Assembly (NCBI GenBank): GCA_937874695.1
Contig: CALNAJ010000021.1
Location: forward strand, 1 to 64,000
From: an uncultured Lactobacillus sp.
Lineage (GTDB): Bacteria > Bacillota > Bacilli > Lactobacillales > Lactobacillaceae
Direction: 5' to 3'
DNA length: 64,000 bases
Positions 17,665-26,187 of this stretch are shown here, one piece after another. The position numbers and the translations under genes are program-made. How positions within the stretch are numbered: position 1 is the first letter of the stretch; each line of letters begins with the position of its first letter. The notes under the pieces are model-generated. The model saw only the letters and a program-made list of their open reading frames with translations. It searched no databases and was not told the DNA's origin.

Positions 17665-17755
17665 GAGCCGCCTCCCAAGCGTGATTTCTATCTTAACACT
17701 CACAGTTTAGCGAACCCCGTAACCGTTTACAACCGAAACGCTGCACAACTTTCAC

Positions 17756-18337
17756 TCAGTCATTAGCCGTTCCGTGCATCAGCTGTTGTGGTGACAACTG
17801 TCGCGTTCGGGTAAAGAGCGCGTAAGCCTCGGCAGGTGACAGAATTGCTGGTTGGCCCAGCCAATAGACAACGTAATCGAGGACGCCCTGCGCCACGAGT
17901 TCTTGAGCAAAATCTGTTGGGACTTCTCTATCAGGCTGCCCCGTGACCGGACCGAGAACTTCCATGATCAACTGTTTCACTTGTTGATCCAATTGTGACG
18001 CGGGACTCTGAAAGAGGATAGCGACGAGCGTTCGTTGTCGATAGAGATACGCAAATAAGCGCTCAAAAGCATTCGGCATCGGTTCGGCCATTATTCCCAA
18101 CACCGGCTTCGGATACTGACTAAATATCGTCCGAATCTGCGCAACAATTTCATTTTCATAATGCGCTAACAGATCGAACTTATCCACATAATGTAGATAG
18201 AAGGTTCCACGATTAATTTGGGCTTCTCGTGTCAGCAATTGCACGGTCAGTCGCTCGAAGCCAACACGTGTCATCACTTTAATAAACGCCCGTTGTAACT
18301 TAACTTCCGTTTCCAAACGCTTCGTACTCGTTTCCAT
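17756..18337 (-). CDS. TetR-family regulator, divergent from a YhgE/Pip protein
   Basis: A 193-residue regulator. The helix-turn-helix runs from RAFIKVMTRVGFERLTVQLL to INRGTFYLHYVDKFDLL near residues 14-55, a TetR fold in the YxaF/DhaS-like group with a TetR_C-type C-terminus. It is divergent from the membrane protein at 18590. One TCAACA-N3-TGTTGA operator lies 12 bases upstream of its ATG, next to the GAGGTGATGG ribosome site, so it probably represses itself. A second copy covers the start of the divergent transcript. Confidence 0.9.
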   Translation of the reverse strand: METSTKRLETEVKLQRAFIKVMTRVGFERLTVQLLTREAQINRGTFYLHYVDKFDLLAHYENEIVAQIRTIFSQYPKPVLGIMAEPMPNAFERLFAYLYRQRTLVAILFQSPASQLDQQVKQLIMEVLGPVTGQPDREVPTDFAQELVAQGVLDYVVYWLGQPAILSPAEAYALFTRTRQLSPQQLMHGTAND

Positions 18338-18348
18338 TTTCCATCACC

Positions 18349-18363
18349 TCAACAGTTTGTTGA
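18349..18363. promoter_or_regulatory. TetR operator 1: TCAACAGTTTGTTGA
   Basis: A perfect six-base inverted repeat with a GTT centre, lying next to the ribosome site of the TetR gene. The same TCAACA-N3-TGTTGA form recurs at 18559-18573. Confidence 0.8.
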
Positions 18364-18517
18364 TTACCCTCCCATTAAAAAACTTCTTGGCATCGACGAC
18401 AATCAACATAACTCTTGATTCTGTCGCTAGTTATCTGAGTAACCTTAGTTTGGTCTTTAATGGCTTTTCAGAGTAATTTTGATAGCTACCTCCCGACAAC
18501 TGTCATCAAACTGTCGA

Positions 18518-18546
18518 TTGAATTACCTTTTACATTCTCGTATTCT
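18518..18546 (+). promoter_or_regulatory. Promoter of the YhgE/Pip gene
   Basis: -35 TTGAAT (18518-18523), a 17-base spacer and -10 TATTCT (18541-18546). Operator 2 begins 12 bases after the -10, at about +5 of the transcript. Confidence 0.7.
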
Positions 18547-18557
18547 GAAGGCGTTCA

Positions 18558-18574
18558 ATCAACAGGTTGTTGAT
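18558..18574. promoter_or_regulatory. TetR operator 2: ATCAACAGGTTGTTGAT
   Basis: A perfect seven-base inverted repeat with a GGT centre. It lies between the predicted transcription start and the AGGGGGAG ribosome site of the exporter-like gene, where a bound repressor would block elongation. Confidence 0.85.
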
Positions 18575-18589
18575 AAGGGGGAGATTTCA

Positions 18590-19984
18590 ATGTTAATGAG
18601 TGAATGGCATTACCTACTACGCCATAAAATGAGCTTAGTGGTGCTCGTCATGATTGCCTTAATTCCGGCAATCTACTGTTACCTTTATCTGTCATCTATG
18701 TGGAATACCTACGGCCATACCGATGATATTCCAGTAGCCGTCGTCAACCACGATCGTACTGTCCATGCCCACGGCCAAACAATTGCTATTGGACAAAGAC
18801 TGGCTACCAACTTGAAGCATACTAAAGACTTAGACTTCCACAAGCTTTCAGCTGCTAACGCCCATGATCATTTAAAATCTGGCAGGCTCTACCTCGTCGT
18901 CACAATTCCAGCTGATTTTTCTCATAACGCAACAACTCTACTCACACAGCATCCCCAACGCATGCAGCTACACTACAGTTTGAATTCTGGCCAAAATTTC
19001 ATTGTATCTAAGATGACCACTGGCATAGCGAGTGCTATCACCACCAAAATCAACCGTGACGTTGTCCGTTTGAATAGTCAAATTTTACTCACGGCGCTTC
19101 ACAATGCTAGCGTTGGTATGCGTCATGCCGCACGAGGAAACACGCAGTTGGTTCAAGGAACGCAACAGCTCCAGAAAGGCAACCAACGATTACAAACCGC
19201 AACGACGCTCATTTCCAATGTTCCTTTGACAACAGGTTTGCTTACCACAGGTGCCGGTCTCAATCATATTCAATTGGGTGCCTCCACCTTAGCAACCGCG
19301 TTAAGTCTCGGAAGTACCCATTTACAAGCAATCCATACGTCCTCTACGAACGCCAATGCCATTGCCCAACCTGTCACGTCCACTAGTCATGACATCGCTA
19401 AGGTTCCCAACAACGGAACTGGTATGGCACCATTTGCCATCGCCATTGGTCTCTACGTCGGTGGCATCGCGCTTGGCACAATGTACGATGCTGGCGAATG
19501 GCACCGCAAGCCCCAACTAGCGATTACCTGGTGGGGGAGTAAGGCCGCTATTATTGGGGGCGTCGCTTTGATCCAAAGTAGCCTCTTGTTTGGTACGCTA
19601 CGTTTAGCCAACAACTTAAAGGTTCAATCTCAGGCTGCTCTGTTCTACGCCATTCTCCTAGGATCACTGCTCTTTCTGTCACTAATCTTTTGCCTCCGAA
19701 TTCTCTTGGGCGGATTCGGCACATGGCTGATTTCAATCGTACTCGTTCTCCAATTGGCTAGCTCTGGCGGTCTCTATCCCACAGCACTCGTGAGTCCTCT
19801 AGCACAACATCTCAATCCATGGCTACCCATGACCTATCTCATTGACTTGCTGCGCTCTGCAATCTCTACCAATGTTGATACCAACACGGCTTGGGGACTG
19901 ATTCTACTCATGATTATTGGCTTCAATTTACTCATCATCCTAAGATTTCATCTGTTACTCAATCGCGATCCATTAGCTAACTAG
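18590..19984 (+). CDS. YhgE/Pip-domain membrane protein, ABC-2-like
   Basis: A 464-residue membrane protein. One hydrophobic segment near residues 13-33 is followed by a long extracellular region with PVAVVNHD and repeated TQQLQKGNQRLQ motifs (YhgE/Pip hallmarks), then about five hydrophobic segments from MAPFAIAIGLYVGGI to the C-terminus. The family includes phage-infection protein Pip and ESX-linked or drug-efflux-linked relatives. The start is the ATG at 18590 behind AGGGGGAG. An upstream in-frame ATG at 18479 precedes the promoter and operator and is rejected. At 464 residues it is shorter than classical Pip (about 900). The TetR partner suggests efflux of a toxic compound; direct evidence is lacking. 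Confidence 0.85.
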   Translation: MLMSEWHYLLRHKMSLVVLVMIALIPAIYCYLYLSSMWNTYGHTDDIPVAVVNHDRTVHAHGQTIAIGQRLATNLKHTKDLDFHKLSAANAHDHLKSGRLYLVVTIPADFSHNATTLLTQHPQRMQLHYSLNSGQNFIVSKMTTGIASAITTKINRDVVRLNSQILLTALHNASVGMRHAARGNTQLVQGTQQLQKGNQRLQTATTLISNVPLTTGLLTTGAGLNHIQLGASTLATALSLGSTHLQAIHTSSTNANAIAQPVTSTSHDIAKVPNNGTGMAPFAIAIGLYVGGIALGTMYDAGEWHRKPQLAITWWGSKAAIIGGVALIQSSLLFGTLRLANNLKVQSQAALFYAILLGSLLFLSLIFCLRILLGGFGTWLISIVLVLQLASSGGLYPTALVSPLAQHLNPWLPMTYLIDLLRSAISTNVDTNTAWGLILLMIIGFNLLIILRFHLLLNRDPLAN

Positions 19985-19995
19985 TCACTTAAAGG

Positions 19996-20040
19996 TCCTC
20001 ACCATCAGCTCCAACCAGCCAATAGTGAGGATCTTGTTTT
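19996..20040 (+). terminator. Terminator of the YhgE/Pip gene
   Basis: TCCTCAC (19996-20002) pairs with GTGAGGA (20025-20031), followed by TCTTGTTTT. Confidence 0.75.
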
Positions 20041-20055
20041 CAATCATCGCCAACT

Positions 20056-20092
20056 AAAAAAGGCTCCTTGACTATACTCGTCAAAGAACCCT
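20056..20092 (-). terminator. Terminator of the small lysozyme-like gene
   Basis: On the minus strand, GGTTCTTTGAC pairs with GTCAAGGAGCC around a short loop, followed by six U residues. Confidence 0.85.
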
Positions 20093-20109
20093 ATACATTT
20101 ACAATTTAA

Positions 20110-20460
20110 TTAGAACCAGCCCCAGGATAACCAATGGCGCTTGGCTTGCGTCCACGTGCCATAACGACTGTGCGCGTAACGGTCAGCCGTCTTTTCTTGG
20201 TTAGCCTTACTGTAATCACCCTTCAAGTATGAGCGGGTCAACTGATACTTCCCGTAATACCGACCGTTGCTGGCACGGTAGTTACCGCCAGATTCTTTAT
20301 TGGCGATCCAGGCCTTAGCCTTCTTTTCACTCTTAGACAGGGTGCAAACATACTTCACGCTAGCTTCCGCAGTAGTGGTCGTGCTAGCAACTGAGGCAAC
20401 GCCAGGTAGAACCATTGAAACAACCATTAACATAACCATAAACAGTGACTTGAGCTTCAA
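20110..20460 (-). CDS. Secreted Apf-like lysozyme-fold protein, no LysM
   Basis: A 116-residue secreted protein. A signal peptide (KLKSLFMVMLMVVSMVLPG, cleavage near an AEAS site) is followed by the C-terminal transglycosylase-like domain of aggregation-promoting factors: KAWIANKESGGNY (catalytic-type Glu), YYGKYQLTRSYLKGDYS and RYGTW. It lacks the LysM and Ser/Thr linker of its two neighbours, so it is a compact paralogue. The start is TTG 20460: AGGAGGG lies six bases upstream and the mapped promoter supports it. A longer frame to 20496 would begin inside the -10. It probably cleaves or binds peptidoglycan outside the cell. Confidence 0.88.
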   Translation of the reverse strand: MKLKSLFMVMLMVVSMVLPGVASVASTTTTAEASVKYVCTLSKSEKKAKAWIANKESGGNYRASNGRYYGKYQLTRSYLKGDYSKANQEKTADRYAHSRYGTWTQAKRHWLSWGWF

Positions 20461-20491
20461 TGTGGTCCCTCCTAGCGAATTTGTTAAGACC

Positions 20492-20546
20492 AGCATAACG
20501 TTATTAAGTTACAGGAAAGTTGTCCGAATGTTACGAAACAGTAACA
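20492..20546 (-). promoter_or_regulatory. Triple-repeat promoter of the small lysozyme-like gene
   Basis: On the minus strand: TGTTAC, five bases, CGTAAC, 16 bases, TGTAAC, ten bases, then -10 TATGCT (20492-20497). No -35 hexamer is present. The same spacing recurs at 21373-21427 and 22509-22563. The first pair fits the WalR consensus TGTWAH-N5-TGTWAH. Confidence 0.8.
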
Positions 20547-20609
20547 GCGACCCCCATTTTCGACGGACTGGGGTGAAAATCGCGAATTTACACGCTTTAG
20601 GGGACGCAA

Positions 20610-20646
20610 AAACGACGGTCCACCCTTTCAGGTTTTACCGTCGTTT
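20610..20646 (-). terminator. Terminator of the first LysM/Apf gene
   Basis: On the minus strand, AAACGACGGT pairs perfectly with ACCGTCGTTT, followed by more U residues. It lies about 50 bases past the stop. Confidence 0.85.
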
Positions 20647-20694
20647 CTTATTTTAGTTGCTTAACTGACTAAATTTAATGACGCACGGCTCAGT

Positions 20695-21309
20695 TTAGTA
20701 CCAGCCGTTTGCTTGCCAGAAGGACTTTGCAGCTGCCCATGAACCGTAACGAGAAGAAACGTAACTGTTCGCAACCTTTTCTTGGTTGGCGGCAGAGTAG
20801 TCCCCATTCAGGTAAGACTTGCTTAATTGGTACTTACCGTAATAGTTCCCGTTAGAGGCCGTATATGAGCCGCCAGATTCCTTGTTGGCAATCCAAGACT
20901 TAGCTGAAGATGAGTCAGACGTTGAAGAACTCGTCGTGCTCGTTGCAGCTGAGCTCGTCGTCCCAGTAGACGCAGTGGACGTGCTGTAGTTGCTAGTCCC
21001 AGTCGTGGCACTCGTCGTTGACGTGCTTGGTGTCGTTGCTTGGCTAGTCGTGGCCGTTGACGTTGAAGCCGTTGAGCCAGGAACCACTAAGGATTCACCC
21101 ACGTAAATTAAGTTGACGTTCTTTAAGTTGTTTGCTTTTTCGATTGAAGAAACACTTGAACTGTATTGGTTAGCGATCTTTGCGACAGTGTCTCCCGACT
21201 TCACCGTTACCCGGACGTCGGCGTTAGCGGAAGTGGTGCCTGCGAATAAACCTGCACCTAAGACTGCGGCAGTACCTAAAGTAGTAACTAAAGCTTTTTT
21301 GATATTCAT
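20695..21309 (-). CDS. Secreted LysM + Apf-like transglycosylase-fold protein A
   Basis: A 204-residue secreted cell-wall protein. The signal peptide ends near TSANA (residue 30). One LysM (VTVKSGDTVAKIANQYS to NLIYVGESLVV, about 33-76) anchors it to peptidoglycan. A Ser/Thr/Ala linker of about 60 residues follows, then the Apf C-terminal domain with SWIANKESGGSY, YYGKYQLSKSYL and SRYGSWAAAKSFWQANGWY. The protein at 21870-22469 shares the first 16 residues and the C-terminal domain almost unchanged, so the two are tandem duplicates. Ribosome spacing is unusually long (12 bases after AGGAGG) in both. It is probably involved in wall remodelling or cell shape. Confidence 0.92.
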   Translation of the reverse strand: MNIKKALVTTLGTAAVLGAGLFAGTTSANADVRVTVKSGDTVAKIANQYSSSVSSIEKANNLKNVNLIYVGESLVVPGSTASTSTATTSQATTPSTSTTSATTGTSNYSTSTASTGTTSSAATSTTSSSTSDSSSAKSWIANKESGGSYTASNGNYYGKYQLSKSYLNGDYSAANQEKVANSYVSSRYGSWAAAKSFWQANGWY

Positions 21310-21372
21310 AGAAATGAATGTCCTCCTTTGATTTAAGTGAAGCGGTTGTCTATCAATTACTTAACGAGACCT

Positions 21373-21427
21373 ATCATAACCTGTGGAGGTTACACCGCGA
21401 TTGTTCCTGAGTTACACCCGCGTTAAG
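21373..21427 (-). promoter_or_regulatory. Triple-repeat promoter of LysM/Apf gene A
   Basis: On the minus strand: CTTAAC, five bases, TGTAAC, 16 bases, TGTAAC, ten bases, then -10 TATGAT (21373-21378). Spacing is identical to the promoters of both paralogues. Confidence 0.8.
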
Positions 21428-21802
21428 AAAAACCTGGTTAAATGACAAACTGTAACATGGTTAACGGTGCCGAAACATTAAGCCGGTTTTCGAGTGCTTC
21501 TTTGCTGGCATATGACGGTTTTAATCAAAATCGCGAATTTGTTGGCGAAAAAATTCAGCCCTAAAGCTTCGAAAAAACTAAAAATCCCACCATATTTGGC
21601 AAAAAAGGCTTCAATTCTGAGAGAACCACGGTCTGTTTCCCCGAGAACGTGTCAGTTCGTAGCTGCAAAACAGTTGCTCTTACACCCAAATGGCCACCAC
21701 AATTATTTTCTGAGTCTTCACTATCCGTAGAAATAGATTCGTTTTCTGTCGGCTGTGATCTTACTTTCTCAACACTCGCCAACAGATATGCTTCAAAAAC
21801 AC
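21428..21802. other. Non-coding stretch between the two LysM/Apf genes
   Basis: AT-rich DNA upstream of the promoter of gene A and downstream of the terminator of gene B. Open frames exist on both strands but none has a ribosome site or protein-like composition. I see nothing else. Confidence 0.5.
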
Positions 21803-21834
21803 AAAAAAGCCTCCACGGACCTGCATCCGTAGAG
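21803..21834 (-). terminator. Terminator of LysM/Apf gene B
   Basis: On the minus strand, CTCTACGGA pairs with TCCGTGGAG around a six-base loop, followed by GCUUUUUU. Confidence 0.88.
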
Positions 21835-21869
21835 ACTTACTTGATTTAAACGATTAGATTAGCTGAGTT

Positions 21870-22469
21870 TTAGTACCAGCCGTTTGCTTGCCAGAATGAT
21901 TGCGCAGCAGACCATGAACCGTAACGGGAGGCAACGTAAGAGTTGGCCACCTTTTCTTGGTTGGCAGCTGAGTAGTCACCGTTTAAGTAGGAAGAACTCA
22001 ATTGGTACTTACCTACGTATTGGCCGTTACGAGCTGAGTATGAACCACCGGATTCCTTACCCGCGATCCAAGCCTTAGCGCTGGCTTCGGAGCCAGAAAC
22101 ACCAGTAGAAGCAGACGTGTTGCTGCTAGTAGAAGCTTGGTTAGAGTAAGAAGTGGTTGCTTGACTACTTTGCGTAGAAGCATTGTTGCTGTAGTTTTGG
22201 CTAGAAACAGTAGCTGCAGTCGTTGACGTCGTCGTGCTCGTAGGCACGTTCAACGTTTGACCAACGTAGATCAAGCTGCTGTTGGCAAGGCTGTTGGCCT
22301 TTTCAATGGCGTTAACGGACGTCTTGTACGTGTTAGCTAATGACCAAACAGAATCCCCCTGCTTGACCGTAACAGTATCGGCGTTAGCCGTTTGAGTAGT
22401 AGCGAAGAAACCGGCACCGACAATAGCGGCCGTTCCTAAAGTAGTAACTAAAGCTTTTTTGATATTCAT
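21870..22469 (-). CDS. Secreted LysM + Apf-like transglycosylase-fold protein B
   Basis: A 199-residue paralogue of the protein at 20695-21309. The signal peptide (AIVGAGFFATTQTANA), one LysM (VTVKQGDSVWSLANTYK to SLIYVGQTLNV), an Asn/Ser/Thr-rich linker of about 55 residues, and the Apf domain (AWIAGKESGGSY, QYVGKYQLSSSYL, SRYGSWSAAQSFWQANGWY) are all clear. Signal peptide and catalytic domain are nearly the same as gene A, while LysM and linker have diverged. That suggests duplication with changed wall placement. The promoter architecture is also conserved, so the copies should be expressed together. Confidence 0.92.
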   Translation of the reverse strand: MNIKKALVTTLGTAAIVGAGFFATTQTANADTVTVKQGDSVWSLANTYKTSVNAIEKANSLANSSLIYVGQTLNVPTSTTTSTTAATVSSQNYSNNASTQSSQATTSYSNQASTSSNTSASTGVSGSEASAKAWIAGKESGGSYSARNGQYVGKYQLSSSYLNGDYSAANQEKVANSYVASRYGSWSAAQSFWQANGWY

Positions 22470-22508
22470 AATAAATGAATGTCCTCCTTTGTTTGCTTAA
22501 CGGATATT

Positions 22509-22563
22509 AGAATAACTGATGGGTATTACATTCAAATTGATGTTAGATTACGCGGAGGTTAAG
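22509..22563 (-). promoter_or_regulatory. Triple-repeat promoter of LysM/Apf gene B
   Basis: On the minus strand: CTTAAC, five bases, CGTAAT, 16 bases, TGTAAT, ten bases, then -10 TATTCT (22509-22514). A further direct repeat TGTAAT-N5-TGTAAT sits at 22596-22612 on the plus strand. Confidence 0.78.
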
Positions 22564-22612
22564 AAAAATATTACATTGTGACAATTCGTAATATTTGTAA
22601 TGATGGTGTAAT

Positions 22613-22791
22613 ATAAAACGCTTTAATCAGCCGTTTTTTACCCATTTTAGACGAAACGAGGGTCGATTTATCGTGCGTTTTGCACTGAAAAACGGCATTT
22701 TTTTGTCATAATTAATGATAATTCGATGAAAATACGGTGTTTTTCCGAAGGATTTTGAAAATTTTCGGAAATTACACCTAATTTGACGACC
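22613..22791. other. AT-rich spacer
   Basis: This lies between the gene B control region and the flavodoxin terminator. I see no gene or clear site in it. Confidence 0.5.
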
Positions 22792-22843
22792 AAAAAAGCG
22801 GTAAATTTCGCTGAAATTATCTCCTTCAGCAAAACTTACCGCT
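22792..22843 (-). terminator. Terminator of the flavodoxin gene
   Basis: On the minus strand, a long stem (AGCGGTAA...TTACCGCT with inner GCTGAA/TTCAGC pairing) is followed by six U residues. Confidence 0.9.
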
Positions 22844-22857
22844 AACTTTATTCATTA

Positions 22858-23328
22858 TTATAAGGGAAAATCGTCCTTCATGCCGGTCGCAATCTCATCC
22901 GGCGTGTTCGCTGTAAAGCTGTCTCGGATCGTAAAGTCCCCAGCTTCCGCCCACTTCCGCAAGTATGGCAAGCTCTCGTCTACGCGGCTACTAGCACTCG
23001 TCACAAACGGAATCACCGTCTTACCAGCCAGCTGGGTGGTCGTCAAGAAGTTCTGAATGAGCCGAGGCGGCTGATGGTACCAGGTTGGGAAGCCCAGATA
23101 AAGTGTCTCAACTTGGTTCACATCGACGGGGTCAAACTCAGGTAGCTTACGCTGCTCGTTCTCGGCGTCGGTCCGCGCGACCAACTGCTGGAAGCCTGTC
23201 GTGGGATACGGATCGCTTGCTTTCAGCTGAACCGGGGTTAGCTGCAGGTATCGCCCGACAGTTTCGGCGGCCGTTTGGGTCCGTCCTGATACAGAGAAGT
23301 ACACAACTGCTGTTTTGGTTTGTGGCAT
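22858..23328 (-). CDS. Flavodoxin family protein
   Basis: A 156-residue FMN-binding protein of the flavodoxin_4 group. The phosphate loop is AVVYFSVSGRTQTAAETVG at the N-terminus (S-x-S-G-x-T form) and the aromatic flavin-side segment is YLGFPTWYHQPP near residue 75. Such proteins carry electrons to reductases in the cytoplasm; here no partner enzyme is adjacent. It has its own terminator and stands alone between wall hydrolases and adhE. The start ATG at 23328 follows GAGGA. Confidence 0.88.
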   Translation of the reverse strand: MPQTKTAVVYFSVSGRTQTAAETVGRYLQLTPVQLKASDPYPTTGFQQLVARTDAENEQRKLPEFDPVDVNQVETLYLGFPTWYHQPPRLIQNFLTTTQLAGKTVIPFVTSASSRVDESLPYLRKWAEAGDFTIRDSFTANTPDEIATGMKDDFPL

Positions 23329-23477
23329 AATGATTCCTCCTCAGGTTAATTTGACACCTTAAGCATACCGCTGTTTAGGGACTAACGGTAATGATTATTC
23401 CTATATTATAGAAGAAACACGATTATTAAGGCGTAAATTTACAACCGTTACCCCCCCAATTTCCCTTTAGACAACGC

Positions 23478-23508
23478 AAAAACGGTCACCCCATCCAGAG
23501 TGACCGTT
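23478..23508 (-). terminator. Terminator of adhE
   Basis: On the minus strand, AACGGTCAC pairs with GTGACCGTT, followed by UUUUGC. It begins 12 bases after the stop. Confidence 0.9.
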
Positions 23509-23520
23509 CCCGGTTAATCG

Positions 23521-26139
23521 TTATTTTTCGACGTTCTTGCCGTCATATTCATCAATCATGATTTGCTTCAATTCAGAAACTAATGGTTCCTTAGGGTTAG
23601 CAGTCGTGCATTGGTCACCGAAGGCCAATTCTGCTAAGTGGTCAACGACCTTGTCAAAGTGGGCCTTGTCCACACCGTTAGCCTTCAAGCTCAAGGTAAC
23701 CCCAACTGAGTGAGCCAAGTCGATAACCTTCTTGACTAAGGCTTCCTTCAGTTCTTCCTTGGTGTTCCCTGGTAAGCCCAGGTAACGGGCGATTTGGGCG
23801 TAGTCTTCGTCGGCACGGAAGTATTCGTACTTAGGCCACATAGCCAGCTTCGTTGGTTCCTTGAAGTTGTAACGAATAACGTGTGGCAAGGTGATAGCGA
23901 TAGCCAAACCATGAGGTAACCCGAACTCCCCACCTAGCTTGTGGGCAATCGAGTGGTCAACTCCGAGGAAGGCGTTGGCAAAGGCCATCCCGGCAAGCGT
24001 TGAAGCGTTATGCATTTCTTCACGTGCCGTAACATCACCATTGTAAGAGTTGGTCAGGTTATCCATAACTAACTTGATGGCTTGTAACGACCATGGCCGC
24101 GTGTAATCAGAAGCCATTGCGGAAACGTAGGATTCGATGGCGTGGGTTAACACGTCTAATCCGGAGTAAGCCACCGTCTTCTTTGGTACCGTTTGGATAA
24201 ATTGTGAATCCACGATAGCCACGTCAGGCGTCAACGCGTAGTCGGCCAATGGGTATTTCACATGCGTCTTGGAATCAGTGATGACAGAGAATGGCGTCAC
24301 TTCTGAGCCAGTCCCAGACGTCGTTGGAATTGCAACGAATTGGGCCTTGTGTGGCTTGTGGAACTTGTAAGTCCGCTTCCGAATGTCCAAGAACTTCTGC
24401 TTAGCACCGAAGAAGCTAGCGTTAGGATCTTCGTAGAATAACCACATGTTCTTAGCGGCATCGATTGGTGACCCACCACCTAAGGCGATGATCGTATCTG
24501 GCTTAAATGTCCGCATCTGAGCGACCCCACGTTCAACCGTGTCAGTCGTTGGATCTGGTTCAACGTCGGAGAACAGGGAGTATTCGATCCCACCTGGTTG
24601 ACGCTTCAATTCATTTAAGACGGTGTCGATGTAACCCAATTCAACCATGGATGGGCTAGTTACCAGGAAGACCCGCTTGATGCCAGGCATATCGTCGAGG
24701 TAACGGACGGACGTCTTTTCAAAGTAAACTCGAGGTAATTTAATCCATTGCATATTATTTCGCCGCTTTGCAATCGTTTTGATGTTCAACAGGTCAAATG
24801 AGGAAACGTTATGGGATACGGAGTTCTTACCCCATGAACCAGTCCCCAACGTCAATGAAGGAATCATTTCGTTGTAGAGGTTCCCAATACCACCGATAGC
24901 GGATGGCGTGTTGACCAGCACCCGGCTAGCCTTCATCTTAATCCCAAATTCAGTAGCTAAGTCGTCATCCATCGTGTGAATGCCGGCCGTGTGACCTAAA
25001 CCACCGAAATGGAGAAGTTCATCACAAAGTCTGAATGCATCTTCGTGGCTCTTCGCTTTGTAAACAGAAAGCACTGGAGACAGCTTTTCTTGTGAAAGTG
25101 GGAACTTAGGACCAACGCCCTTCAATTCAGCAGCCAGAACCTTTGCCGTAGCTGGAACCTTGATGCCAGCAATCTCAGCAATCTTCTGTGCGGACATCCC
25201 TGCGATAGGACCCTTGACCCCGCCTTCTGGCCGGAACATAGCGTCAGCTAAGGCTTTTTCGTCGCTCTTCTTAATGAAGAAGACGCCACGATCTTCCATT
25301 TCTTTCTTAACGGTGTCGTAGATTTCTTGGTCGATAACGGCACTGTTTTCAGAAGCACAGACCATCCCGTTATCAAACGTCTTGGAAAGGACGATGTCGT
25401 AGACGGAACGCTTGATGTTGGCCGTCTTTTCAATGTAAGCTGGACCGTTACCAGGACCAACCCCTAAGGCTGGCTTCCCAGTTGAGTAAGCGGCCTTAAC
25501 CATGCCAGGACCACCAGTAGCCAAGACACTGGCTACCATTGGGTGATTCATCAATGCCGTCGTCGCTTCCAGACTAGGCTTGTCGATCCATTGGATGACA
25601 CCTTCTGGCGCACCAGCAGCAATCGCAGCGTCGCGGACAACTTTAGCAGCCATCACGGAAGACTTCTGTGCTTGTGGGTGGAAGGCGAAGATGATTGGGT
25701 TCCGCGTCTTAACGGCGATCAATGACTTGAACATTGCCGTTGACGTTGGGTTAGTTACAGGGGTTACCCCGGCCAAAATTCCCAGTGGTTCAGCAACGGT
25801 GATCAGTTGCCGTTCACGGTCATCCTTGATGATGCCAACCGTCTTGTCGTTCTTGATGGAGTGCCAGATTTCTTCAGTGGCAAACATGTTCTTAACAGCC
25901 TTGTCTTCCATCACACCACGGCCAGTTTCTTCAAAGGCCGCCTTGGCTAATTCCATATGGTGGTCCAAACCAGCAATCGCCATTTGGTGGACGATGTGGT
26001 CAACTTTTTCTTGGGTAAAGTCATCCATGGCGCACAGGGCGTCGTGGGCTTTAGCGGTCAACCGGTCGATCATTTGGTCAACGGTTTCCGTACTTTCTTC
26101 TTTTTTTACTTTTGGATTTTCTTTCACGTCTTTTAACAT
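23521..26139 (-). CDS. adhE: Bifunctional acetaldehyde-CoA/alcohol dehydrogenase AdhE
   Basis: An 872-residue enzyme that reduces acetyl-CoA to acetaldehyde and then ethanol, using two NADH; in heterofermenters this regenerates NAD. The N-terminal aldehyde dehydrogenase half has NPTSTAMFKSL, GPGNGPAYIE and the catalytic Cys in GMVCASENS near residue 250. The C-terminal iron alcohol dehydrogenase half has ALGGGSPIDAAK, TTSGTGSEVTPF and metal-ligand His residues in DHSIAHKLGGEFGLPHG. The start is ATG 26139, 7 bases after GGAGG; the longer frame to 26163 is not supported. The full length matches the family, which forms spirosomes. Rex and cre sites lie upstream. Confidence 0.97.
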   Translation of the reverse strand: MLKDVKENPKVKKEESTETVDQMIDRLTAKAHDALCAMDDFTQEKVDHIVHQMAIAGLDHHMELAKAAFEETGRGVMEDKAVKNMFATEEIWHSIKNDKTVGIIKDDRERQLITVAEPLGILAGVTPVTNPTSTAMFKSLIAVKTRNPIIFAFHPQAQKSSVMAAKVVRDAAIAAGAPEGVIQWIDKPSLEATTALMNHPMVASVLATGGPGMVKAAYSTGKPALGVGPGNGPAYIEKTANIKRSVYDIVLSKTFDNGMVCASENSAVIDQEIYDTVKKEMEDRGVFFIKKSDEKALADAMFRPEGGVKGPIAGMSAQKIAEIAGIKVPATAKVLAAELKGVGPKFPLSQEKLSPVLSVYKAKSHEDAFRLCDELLHFGGLGHTAGIHTMDDDLATEFGIKMKASRVLVNTPSAIGGIGNLYNEMIPSLTLGTGSWGKNSVSHNVSSFDLLNIKTIAKRRNNMQWIKLPRVYFEKTSVRYLDDMPGIKRVFLVTSPSMVELGYIDTVLNELKRQPGGIEYSLFSDVEPDPTTDTVERGVAQMRTFKPDTIIALGGGSPIDAAKNMWLFYEDPNASFFGAKQKFLDIRKRTYKFHKPHKAQFVAIPTTSGTGSEVTPFSVITDSKTHVKYPLADYALTPDVAIVDSQFIQTVPKKTVAYSGLDVLTHAIESYVSAMASDYTRPWSLQAIKLVMDNLTNSYNGDVTAREEMHNASTLAGMAFANAFLGVDHSIAHKLGGEFGLPHGLAIAITLPHVIRYNFKEPTKLAMWPKYEYFRADEDYAQIARYLGLPGNTKEELKEALVKKVIDLAHSVGVTLSLKANGVDKAHFDKVVDHLAELAFGDQCTTANPKEPLVSELKQIMIDEYDGKNVEK

Positions 26140-26187
26140 TGTTATGCCTCCATTTGAAAACATCTTGTTAAGTTCTTCACGAGTTAA

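Noticed and set aside
21494..21849. Three overlapping small frames between the LysM/Apf genes
   Set aside because: No ribosome site, Lys/Ser-biased translations and mutually overlapping strands; consistent with non-coding AT-rich DNA.
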